Shown in pieces: positions 1 through 5,111 of a stretch of 5,111 nucleotides of DNA. Made by a program: the position numbers and the translations under genes. Every line of letters begins with the position of its first letter. Positions within the stretch are counted from its first letter, which is position 1. The stretch covers positions 1-5,111 of the forward strand of contig CALZJV010000481.1 in the NCBI GenBank assembly GCA_945787595.1, read 5' to 3'. The notes under the pieces are model-generated. The model was given only the letters and a program-made list of their open reading frames with translations. It did not search any database and was not told the origin of the DNA. Origin of the DNA: an uncultured Desulfobacterales bacterium. Its GTDB lineage: Bacteria; Desulfobacterota; Desulfobacteria; Desulfobacterales; JAFDCJ01.

Positions 1-769
1 AATCAACCTCCCGATCCTGTTCATCAAATTTCAGGGTCGGATCTTTTATAATCGGTTTATCAAATCTACCCATATCGCCCGAATAGCCGATGATAAAGTC
101 GCGACCGTTGTCGCGGGCCCGTATCAGGGAGATGGCCGAGCCGAGAATGTGACCGGCATCGTATAAGGTGCAGGTCATCTCTTGTCCGATAGACACTGGA
201 TGACCGTAAGGATAACCGTCGAAAAAGGACAGGGCCGCTTGTGCGTCGTCAACAGCGTAAAGCGGACTGACGCCTTCCAGGTGATACCTTTTCATCAGCT
301 CATTGATGGTTTCAGAATCGGGTTTACGACTGTTTTTCTTCAATACTTTTTTTATACTGTCGGCCCCCTTTTTTGCCCCTTTCTTTGCTTTCATGGATGT
401 TTCCATCATTTGCAGGGCGGATCGTACGGTTTTATAATTCAGGTATTCGGCATCAGATTCCTGGATATGCGCTGAGTCAAGCAGGAGATATTCACAGGCA
501 GCCGCGGTAGCCCGGGTGCATACAATGCGGCCGGTAAAATCGTGTTTGGTTAACAGCGGCAGGCGGCCGGAGTGATCGATATGCGCGTGGGAAAGCACAA
601 TGTTGGTCAATATCCGGGGGTCAAACGGTATGACGGCGTTCTTTTCCCTTGTTTCTTTACGGCGCCCCTGAAACATGCCGCAATCCAGCAGAATGCGATC
701 CTGTTCAGTGGTTAAAAGATGCATCGAACCGGTGACTTCTCGAACAGCACCGTAAAATGTAATGTTCAT
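1..769 (-). CDS. MBL-fold beta-CASP-type hydrolase (probable RNA-processing nuclease), N-terminal part
   Basis: Seen: an open frame from the ATG at 769 to the left window edge, 256 residues with no stop, so the C-terminal part is outside. It starts MNITFYGAVREVTGS and carries the metallo-beta-lactamase zinc ligands: HAHIDH at residues 61-66, the motif-3 histidine in DAGHILGS (H207) and the motif-4 aspartate in YSGDMGR (D232). Family knowledge: the GAxxxVTGS opening, HxHxDH followed by SGRLPLL, and GHILGSA are typical of the RNA-specificity / beta-CASP group (COG1236-like), cytoplasmic two-zinc nucleases related to CPSF73 and RNase J; members usually run about 450-550 residues. The beta-CASP and RMMBL parts that would confirm nuclease activity are not in the window. 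Odd: residues 127-149 form a lysine-rich insert (KAKKGAKKGA and onward). The start lies one base after the upstream gene's TGA, so translational coupling is likely. MBL fold is certain; RNA as substrate is inference. Confidence 0.9.
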   Translation of the reverse strand, partial: MNITFYGAVREVTGSMHLLTTEQDRILLDCGMFQGRRKETREKNAVIPFDPRILTNIVLSHAHIDHSGRLPLLTKHDFTGRIVCTRATAAACEYLLLDSAHIQESDAEYLNYKTVRSALQMMETSMKAKKGAKKGADSIKKVLKKNSRKPDSETINELMKRYHLEGVSPLYAVDDAQAALSFFDGYPYGHPVSIGQEMTCTLYDAGHILGSAISLIRARDNGRDFIIGYSGDMGRFDKPIIKDPTLKFDEQDREVD

Positions 770-770
770 A

Positions 771-1769
771 TCACATATCCGTCCAATTTAAGATGCCTGA
801 ATCCCAATCGAAAACACCATCGCCATCCGTATCGGCCGCAACAGAACAGGTCAATTGATCCAATGCGCTTAATTCAGCTTTGGTATTCTTTTGCCCTTGA
901 ATCACGAATAGACCGGACGTCGGCCAGTCATCTTCATTATGCACAATGAAAGGCTCGGTCGTGGATAAGTTTACGAAGCCATAATCCGGATGATAAAAAG
1001 TGCCGAAAATCTCTATTTCAATATAACCGGCGAATTCGGTGATATTCATGGAGTAGTCTTTAATCCAATAAACCTGCCCGGATTGGATGTCTTTACTGTG
1101 AGCCGAGAAGGTGGCCGTGATCGGCGAGTGCAAAAAGTCTAGCGATATTTCACCATCCAATCTGATGTCACCGTCTGCCAGGTTGGCAAAAGAAAAATGG
1201 GCTGTTGAAAAATCCCCGGTATCGACCCCATAGGTTCCATCGATATCCGTTTTTCCCGAAATGGTAATCCCATGATCACAATAGTTTTCAAAGGAAAAAC
1301 TGCCGCTAAAAATCCCGGATTCAGCGATAAAATCAATTGAATATGACAGCCAGCCGCCACAATCACCCTGTAAAGCACCACTCCTTGTTTCAACCGCCGG
1401 TTTAAACAAGGAAACTACTTTAGAAGCTATTTCAACCTGTTGAAGCGAATCCTGCAAAACCAGAGGCAATCGTAATGGTCGAAAAGCGCCAATCTGGGTC
1501 GCCGTTGAATCTTGATTAAATCCTGCATTGGTGGCTTTAAAACGTGAGATGCCGGCGGCAAAAGCGCCGCCCGACAGGTTTTTTGCATTGGTTGAGTCTA
1601 TGACGGCCTGGGTAGTTCTACCGGCAAAGGCAGTTTCGGTGTCGATTTTATCGGGGTCTTTCTTCCTATCAATGTCACCGGAAGTAAATACGAGAACGCA
1701 TCCTCCGTAGGTGAAAGGTAGTGATATCGCAAGGATAATAAAAAATATTATGGATTTAGAGGGGTTCAT
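771..1769 (-). CDS. Exported protein of unknown function, probable lipoprotein with C-terminal Asp-rich (calcium-loop-like) motif
   Basis: Not recognised as a named family. The ATG at 1769 gives 332 residues and is chosen because AGGGA lies 7 bases upstream and the protein then starts directly with a signal peptide: MNPSK, a hydrophobic run at about residues 7-20, then TYGGC with Cys24. This resembles a lipobox, but the -3 residue is Tyr instead of the usual Leu/Val/Ile, so lipidation is probable, not certain; Val at +2 would not signal inner-membrane retention. Residues 30-125 look polar and partly helical. Residues 130-275 alternate Gly, Asp and aromatic residues as in beta-rich folds, with cysteines at 137 and 164. 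The C-terminus carries DTDGDGVFDWD (residues 313-323), which resembles a thrombospondin type-3 or EF-hand calcium loop. It is the first gene of a leftward unit and ends one base before the MBL-fold gene. A TTG at 1823 and an ATG at 1805 could extend the frame but lack ribosome binding sites. Confidence 0.78.
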   Translation of the reverse strand: MNPSKSIIFFIILAISLPFTYGGCVLVFTSGDIDRKKDPDKIDTETAFAGRTTQAVIDSTNAKNLSGGAFAAGISRFKATNAGFNQDSTATQIGAFRPLRLPLVLQDSLQQVEIASKVVSLFKPAVETRSGALQGDCGGWLSYSIDFIAESGIFSGSFSFENYCDHGITISGKTDIDGTYGVDTGDFSTAHFSFANLADGDIRLDGEISLDFLHSPITATFSAHSKDIQSGQVYWIKDYSMNITEFAGYIEIEIFGTFYHPDYGFVNLSTTEPFIVHNEDDWPTSGLFVIQGQKNTKAELSALDQLTCSVAADTDGDGVFDWDSGILNWTDM

Positions 1770-1776
1770 CAAATTA

Positions 1777-1781
1777 TCCCT
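1777..1781 (-). promoter_or_regulatory. Ribosome binding site deciding the exported-protein start
   Basis: On the minus strand AGGGA sits 7 bases before the ATG at 1769. No comparable purine-rich site precedes the upstream in-frame TTG (1823) or ATG (1805). This, with the signal peptide beginning right after, decides the start. Confidence 0.6.
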
Positions 1782-1853
1782 AATAGTTTCCGATCCTGCC
1801 GTCATATTTCCCGGCCAAAACAAAAACCCCGCTTCTCATGACTCAAGTATGAT

Positions 1854-1882
1854 TGTCTAAATAAAATCCCTCTAAATGTCAA
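1854..1882 (-). promoter_or_regulatory. Probable sigma70-type promoter for the exported-protein / MBL unit
   Basis: Read on the minus strand: a perfect -35 TTGACA (plus-strand 1877-1882), a 17-base spacer, and a -10 of TAGACA (1854-1859) matching TATAAT at three of six positions. Transcription would start near 1847 and leave a leader of roughly 80 bases before the ATG at 1769. The -35 is perfect and the spacing ideal, but the -10 is poor, so this is a prediction only. Confidence 0.45.
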
Positions 1883-1939
1883 GGCGTTTAGCACAAGAGC
1901 ATCTGGGACGGAAATATCGCCACATCTGTTTGGCGTTTA
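1883..1939 (+). repeat. Direct repeat GGCGTTTA (two copies) in the divergent intergenic region
   Basis: GGCGTTTA occurs at 1883-1890 and again at 1932-1939, 49 bases apart. The first copy abuts the -35 of the minus-strand promoter and the second lies about 35 bases upstream of the candidate lnt -35. They could be paired regulator sites or chance. The rest of the 258-base gap (1770-2027) holds the two candidate promoters and shows no further gene or strong terminator hairpin. Confidence 0.25.
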
Positions 1940-1973
1940 CCTGTGATCATTGTATCAAACGGTCCCTTTTTAA

Positions 1974-2002
1974 TTCACTTTTTATCGGAAACAAGGTATT
2001 AG
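1974..2002 (+). promoter_or_regulatory. Candidate promoter for lnt
   Basis: TTCACT (1974-1979, four of six matches to TTGACA), a 17-base spacer and TATTAG (1997-2002, four of six matches to TATAAT) lie just ahead of lnt. A start near 2009 would give a leader of about 19 bases. Both hexamers are imperfect, so confidence is low. Confidence 0.3.
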
Positions 2003-2027
2003 TTCACCGTAGCATCCCCTGAAAACC

Positions 2028-3599
2028 ATGAAAATAAGAAACTTTTTAATCGCGACCTTAAGCGGCCTGCTGCTGACGGGAGCCTTCCCCAAAATAGGAT
2101 TGGACTGGCTGGCCTGGTTTGCACTCGTCCCGCTTTTATATGCCCTAAAAGATCAACCCGCCGGCGCCGGTTTTCGTCTGGGGTTTACCACCGGTCTAGT
2201 CCATTTTCTGACGCTGTTGTATTGGCTGGTTCCCGTCATGCGAACCTACGGGTATTTGCCGGCATATTTGAGTATATCGGTCTTGTTTCTATTTGCCGTA
2301 TTTCTGGCACTTTTCATAGCATCATTCGCAGCAGCCTTGGCCAGAGTCGGGAAAAACCCCGTCCGGTGTCTGGTAATGGTTCCATTGTTATGGGTGGCAC
2401 TGGAATATTTGCGTTCCTTTATATTCTCCGGGTTTCCTTGGGAATTATTGGGATACTCCCAGTTTAACCGTTTGCAACTCATTCAGATTTCAGATATATT
2501 GGGTGTATACGGTCTGTCGGCTTTAATCGCCTTTGTCAATGGGGCTGTTTTTATCACCTTGCTTTATTTCACAAAAAGGAGGTGGCGGGAAGCAGAAATT
2601 ACAAAACGCCTGGTAACAGGCGCAATCACTGCTTTAATCCTGGGAATCGCTCTGAGTTGGTCATACGGCCATTGGCGCCTGAAAACGATCAATCATTTAA
2701 TTGCAACCTCTTCCAAAACCCGCATTGCCGTTGTTCAGGGCAACATCGACCAGGCAGTAAAGTGGGATCCTGCCTTTCAAATTGATACCGTAAAAAAATA
2801 CAATCGCTTGTCCTCATCGATAACAAAACAGCGTCCAGACCTTATTGTATGGCCGGAGTCGGCCACACCGTTTTATTTTTTATATGATATCAAGCCGACG
2901 GAACTGGTATTTGAGGGAATCCAGCAAACGGCGACGGATTACCTGATCGGCAGTCCTTCTTTTGTGCAATCGGATGATGTGGTGAGGTATTTTAACAGTG
3001 CCTATTTGATCAGCCCGCTGACAAAAAATATGAGCAAATACGATAAAACCCATCTGGTTCCATTCGGTGAATACGTCCCGTTTAAAAAATGGCTCCCTTT
3101 TCTGGGAAAAATGGTGGCCCAGGTGGGAGATTTCAAGGCAGGCATGGAGGGGAAAACGTTACTCTGGAAGACCGAGCAGGTAGGCGTGCAAATATGCTAC
3201 GAAATCATCTTTCCGGGGCTGTCCCGGGCCATGGCCAGAAACAATGCGTCTTTGCTGATTAATATCACCAATGACGCCTGGTTTGGCAAAACCAGCGGCC
3301 CTTATCAGCATTTTTCCATGACCGTTTTCAGAGCAGTGGAAAACCGGCGCGCCCTGGTAAGATCTGCCAATACAGGTATTAGTGGATTTATCGATCCGGC
3401 CGGCAGGATTTTAGCGTCAACCCCACTGGTTCAGGATGCGGCCCTGGTGCACTCGATGCCCTTAATGAAAATAAAAACGGTCTATACCCGTGTCGGAGAC
3501 CTGTTTGCCCAGGTATGCATGGCGGTAGTACTATTGGTCATTATGCTTGAAATAGTACGGTGCTGGACTAAAAGAAAAAAGGGATTAAACCAAAATTGA
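2028..3599 (+). CDS. lnt: Apolipoprotein N-acyltransferase
   Basis: Lnt is the inner-membrane enzyme that transfers an acyl chain from a phospholipid to the N-terminal cysteine of diacylglyceryl-lipoproteins, the last step of lipoprotein maturation in Gram-negative bacteria. The 523-residue protein has the usual length and layout: an N-terminal membrane domain with hydrophobic segments near residues 5-21, 27-41, 51-70, 79-105, 113-131, 155-180 and 195-212, a periplasmic nitrilase-like domain (about 230-480), and a C-terminal membrane helix (about 490-511) followed by a basic tail. The catalytic triad is visible as Glu277 in VWPES, Lys340 in SKYDKTHLVPFGEYVPF and Cys390 in VQICYEIIFP; Glu348 and Glu392 match the accessory glutamates, and NDAWFG (415-420) is the conserved loop after the nucleophile. 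By alignment of motifs these match E. coli E267, K335 and C387. The start is fixed by the typical LSGLLLTGAFPKIGL opening; the region before it has no clear Shine-Dalgarno. lnt faces away from the exported-protein gene, and prfB follows 258 bases later. Confidence 0.97.
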   Translation: MKIRNFLIATLSGLLLTGAFPKIGLDWLAWFALVPLLYALKDQPAGAGFRLGFTTGLVHFLTLLYWLVPVMRTYGYLPAYLSISVLFLFAVFLALFIASFAAALARVGKNPVRCLVMVPLLWVALEYLRSFIFSGFPWELLGYSQFNRLQLIQISDILGVYGLSALIAFVNGAVFITLLYFTKRRWREAEITKRLVTGAITALILGIALSWSYGHWRLKTINHLIATSSKTRIAVVQGNIDQAVKWDPAFQIDTVKKYNRLSSSITKQRPDLIVWPESATPFYFLYDIKPTELVFEGIQQTATDYLIGSPSFVQSDDVVRYFNSAYLISPLTKNMSKYDKTHLVPFGEYVPFKKWLPFLGKMVAQVGDFKAGMEGKTLLWKTEQVGVQICYEIIFPGLSRAMARNNASLLINITNDAWFGKTSGPYQHFSMTVFRAVENRRALVRSANTGISGFIDPAGRILASTPLVQDAALVHSMPLMKIKTVYTRVGDLFAQVCMAVVLLVIMLEIVRCWTKRKKGLNQN

Positions 3600-3605
3600 T
3601 ATGGC

Positions 3606-3635
3606 CGCAAAAAGGCGCAAAAAGCACAAAAATAA
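3606..3635 (+). repeat. A-rich 10-base tandem repeat after lnt
   Basis: Three successive decamers, CGCAAAAAGG, CGCAAAAAGC and the decayed ACAAAAATAA, start seven bases past the lnt stop. The first two differ at one position. On the minus strand the same tract is T-rich. It resembles A-rich intergenic repeats I recall from deltaproteobacterial genomes (recollection, not searched). It has no stem and is not a convincing terminator for lnt. Confidence 0.5.
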
Positions 3636-3660
3636 AATTTCAGTGCTTGTAATTTCAATG

Positions 3661-3669
3661 TGTTACAAT
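3661..3669 (+). promoter_or_regulatory. Possible extended -10 promoter element ahead of prfB
   Basis: TGTTACAAT fits an extended -10 (TGn followed by TACAAT, five of six to consensus). The 17-base-spaced -35 position (3641-3646, CAGTGC) is poor. The overlapping TTGTAA (3647-3652) and TTACAA (3663-3668) form a 6-base inverted repeat. If used, the prfB transcript would have a leader of about 180 bases containing the AACCGG elements. Confidence 0.28.
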
Positions 3670-3740
3670 GAATAAAAATCGAAATTCTCACTTAAATTTA
3701 ACATCTAATCTGCTGGATTGCATCATTGGGGTAATTTCGG

Positions 3741-3776
3741 TTAACCGGGTCGTCCGTTTGGCCTTTGACCGGTTAA
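3741..3776 (+). repeat. Inverted repeat TTAACCGG(G)TC / GACCGGTTAA upstream of prfB
   Basis: TTAACCGGGTC (3741-3751) and GACCGGTTAA (3767-3776) are complementary over ten pairs with one bulged G and a 15-base loop. The left arm also contains the perfect palindrome GGTTAACC (3739-3746). No U-tract follows, so it is not a standard terminator; it could be a leader hairpin or an operator. Confidence 0.5.
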
Positions 3777-3799
3777 ATATTCCATGAATGATATTCCAG

Positions 3800-3830
3800 A
3801 ACCGGCTAACCGGCCGACGGGGCAACCGGC
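3800..3830 (+). repeat. Three AACCGGC boxes just before the prfB ribosome binding site
   Basis: AACCGGC occurs at 3800-3806, 3808-3814 and 3824-3830. With AACCGGG at 3743-3749 and the complementary CCGGTT at 3769-3774, five AACCGG-type boxes lie within about 90 bases. The boxes end 12 bases before the Shine-Dalgarno, so they may influence prfB expression by RNA pairing or protein binding; this is inference. Confidence 0.4.
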
Positions 3831-3842
3831 AAAACCTTGCCT

Positions 3843-3850
3843 AGGGAGGA
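3843..3850 (+). promoter_or_regulatory. Strong ribosome binding site of prfB
   Basis: AGGGAGGA lies 7 bases before the ATG at 3858. It fixes the start in the short upstream frame, which matters because the long downstream frame has no start of its own and is reached only by frameshifting. Confidence 0.85.
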
Positions 3851-3857
3851 AAGCAAA

Positions 3858-4959
3858 ATGTCTATCGAATTAAAACAGAATCTGGATGAACTTAAAATAA
3901 AATTGGATCACCTGCGGAGCTTTCTTTGACATTGATGACAGAGAAAAGCGGTTGGCTGAGATTGAAAGCATTATCGCTAAAGATGGATTTTGGGACAACC
4001 CGGAAGACTCCAAATCAATCTTAAAGGAACGGACTTATATCGCTAATAAGCTCGATCGTTTTAATAAGTTGTGGAATGATTTGGAAGAAACTCAAATTCT
4101 GCTGGATCTTGGCGTGGAGGAATCCGACCCGGAGGCTCTTGAAGAAGTGGCCCAGCAGGCAGAATCTCTAGACGAAGTAATCGATCAATTTTTTCTTGAT
4201 CTTCTGCTGGATGGCAAAGATGACGCCAAAAATGCCATTGTTTCCATCAATGCAGGGGCTGGAGGCACTGAAGCCCAGGATTGGGCTGAAATGCTATTTA
4301 GAATGTATTCCCGGTGGATCGAACGCAGGGGTTTCAAATTTGAGTTGATAGATTTTCAACCCGGTGACGAGGCCGGCATTAAAAGCGTTACCTTTACGGC
4401 CGGCGGTGAAAACGCCTTCGGATACCTGAAATCTGAAACTGGCGTTCATCGTTTGGTAAGAATTTCTCCCTTTAACGCCAGCGGCAAGCGGCACACATCC
4501 TTTGCATCGGTATTTGTCTACCCTGAACTCGATAGCGAAATCGTTATCGATTTAGATGACAAGGATTTACGAATAGATGTATACCGGGCCAGTGGTGCGG
4601 GGGGGCAGCATGTCAACAAAACCAGTAGTGCCGTCCGCATCACCCATCTTCCTAGTGGCATCGTGGCGCAATGCCAGCAGGAAAAATCTCAGCACCGTAA
4701 CAAAGAAATGGCAATGAAGGTGCTCAGAGCCCGCCTTTATCAGCAGGAAAGACAGAAACAGGATGATAAGCTGCAGGAGTTGCATGACAGCAAGGAAGAC
4801 ATCGCCTGGGGCAGTCAGATCCGCTCATACGTTCTGCATCCCTACCAGATGGTAAAGGACCACCGCATCAGCCTGGATGTGGGTAACGTTAACGATGTGC
4901 TGGACGGGGGCATCGATCGTTTTATCGAGGGCGTCTTGCTGGCGAGGAAGCAAGCCTGA
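3858..4959 (+). CDS. prfB: Peptide chain release factor 2 (programmed +1 frameshift)
   Basis: RF2 recognises UGA and UAA in the ribosomal A site and triggers peptide release. Reading starts at ATG 3858 and runs 23 codons (ending LRSFL) to an in-frame TGA at 3927-3929; skipping T3927 puts the ribosome into the frame starting GAC 3928 and running to TGA 4957-4959. The joined product is 366 residues, against 365 for E. coli RF2. Visible parts: helical N-terminal domain (to about residue 115), AGAGGTEAQDWAEM (about 132-145) opening the core, the stop-codon-reading SPF tripeptide (203-205) and the catalytic GGQ (248-250) within YRASGAGGQHVNKTSSAVR. Position 244, equivalent to E. coli residue 246, is Ala, the common form, unlike Thr in E. 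coli K-12. WGSQIRSYVLHPYQMVKDHR near the C-terminus is also typical. Expression is probably autoregulated: scarce RF2 means slow TGA decoding and more frameshifting. The gene stands alone after lnt. Confidence 0.97.
3916..3930 (+). promoter_or_regulatory. prfB programmed +1 frameshift site
   Basis: The slippery codon CTT (3924-3926) is followed by TGA and C, the conserved CTTTGAC of bacterial prfB. An internal Shine-Dalgarno-like GGAG (3916-3919) lies four bases ahead of CTT; it is weaker than the AGGGGG of E. coli. After the slip the protein continues DIDDREKRLAEIE, matching the usual RF2 sequence, which confirms that this is not a sequencing error or pseudogene. Confidence 0.93.
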
Positions 4960-5000
4960 GCGGCCGGAGGCTGTCTGTGGTCTCTAGTCAGCCCGGCCGC
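4960..5000 (+). terminator. GC-rich hairpin immediately after prfB (possible terminator, no U-tract)
   Basis: GCGGCCGG (4960-4967) and CCGGCCGC (4993-5000) are a perfect 8-base inverted repeat beginning at the base after the prfB stop. GCTG (4970-4973) and CAGC (4989-4992) extend the stem beyond a 2-base bulge. No T-run follows, so it is not a canonical intrinsic terminator; it may stabilise the 3' end or assist factor-dependent termination. A further GCGGCC at about 5012-5017 could compete. Confidence 0.45.
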
Positions 5001-5041
5001 CGACCTGAAAAGCGGCCAGTCTGATCGAAAAAGAAACTGAT

Positions 5042-5083
5042 GAACGTCGAACATCGAACATTGAACGTCCAACATCGAATAAT
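5042..5083 (+). repeat. Heptanucleotide tandem repeat, consensus GAACATC
   Basis: Six contiguous 7-base units: GAACGTC, GAACATC, GAACATT, GAACGTC, CAACATC and a decayed GAATAAT. Such GAACATC / GAACGTC arrays occur between genes in many deltaproteobacterial and some other genomes (recollection, not searched). Function unknown. The flanks (5001-5041 and 5084-5111) show no gene; the right end stops in an A-rich run. Confidence 0.7.
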
Positions 5084-5111
5084 GTATTCTGTCAATTAAA
5101 AAAAGACCGAG

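Noticed and set aside
182..475. Plus-strand open frame of 97 residues
   Set aside because: It lies antisense within the MBL-fold gene, whose conserved motifs prove the minus-strand frame is real; its translation resembles no protein.
1139..1393. Minus-strand open frame inside the exported-protein gene
   Set aside because: A shifted-frame shadow with no ribosome binding site. The longer frame has a signal peptide and a coherent composition.
1770..1823. Longer start (TTG 1823 or ATG 1805) for the exported protein
   Set aside because: It would put 12-18 polar residues ahead of the signal peptide and lacks a Shine-Dalgarno; ATG 1769 has AGGGA at 7 bases.
3647..3668. TTGTAA / TTACAA inverted repeat as an operator
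   Set aside because: Only six bases per arm in AT-rich DNA, so chance is likely.
3858..3929. prfB as a pseudogene broken by an early stop
   Set aside because: The stop sits in the conserved CTTTGAC frameshift context and the downstream sequence continues RF2 exactly in the +1 frame.
3952..4959. prfB as a 335-residue frame starting at TTG 3952
   Set aside because: It would omit conserved N-terminal residues and has no ribosome binding site. The frameshifted product from 3858 restores normal RF2 length and sequence.
4842..5075. Minus-strand open frame of 77 residues at the right end
   Set aside because: It overlaps the prfB 3' end antisense, and the start of its translation is just the heptanucleotide repeat.
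5042..5083. CRISPR array
   Set aside because: Units are 7 bases and contiguous with no spacers.
5061..5090. Promoter TTGAAC - 18 bases - TATTCT
   Set aside because: Its -35 is part of the heptad repeat, both hexamers are imperfect, and no downstream gene is visible to support it.

Overview
The window looks like chromosomal DNA from a Gram-negative bacterium, most probably a sulfate-reducer-like member of the Desulfobacterota (old Deltaproteobacteria). This lineage is inferred from three things: the lnt-prfB neighbourhood, the style of the lipoprotein and beta-CASP proteins, and A-rich and GAACATC-type intergenic repeats of a kind I associate with those genomes. An Lnt enzyme and a probable lipoprotein imply an outer membrane. 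No mobile element, CRISPR array, tRNA or rRNA was seen.

Layout. Bases 1-769 (minus strand) hold the N-terminal 256 residues of a metallo-beta-lactamase-fold protein of the beta-CASP / RNA-specificity type; the rest lies beyond the left edge. One base upstream of it ends a minus-strand gene (771-1769) for an unrecognised exported protein, probably a lipoprotein, with a C-terminal Asp-rich calcium-loop-like motif. These two form a transcription unit reading leftward from a consensus-like promoter at 1854-1882. A 258-base divergent intergenic region separates them from lnt (2028-3599, plus strand), apolipoprotein N-acyltransferase with an intact Glu-Lys-Cys triad. A second 258-base gap (3600-3857) holds an A-rich 10-base tandem repeat, a possible extended -10 promoter and a cluster of AACCGG boxes with an inverted repeat. 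prfB (3858-4959, plus strand) follows, encoding peptide chain release factor 2 through the classical +1 programmed frameshift at an in-frame TGA after codon 23. A GC-rich hairpin and a heptanucleotide tandem repeat fill the right end.

How the genes relate. lnt finishes lipoprotein maturation and prfB terminates translation at TGA and TAA; they are neighbours rather than pathway partners. The exported protein could be a substrate of Lnt if its Cys24 is lipidated, but that is not proven. Nothing here amounts to a clearly new multi-gene system. The points most worth checking are the lipoprotein/beta-CASP pair, the AACCGG leader structure ahead of prfB and the intergenic repeats.
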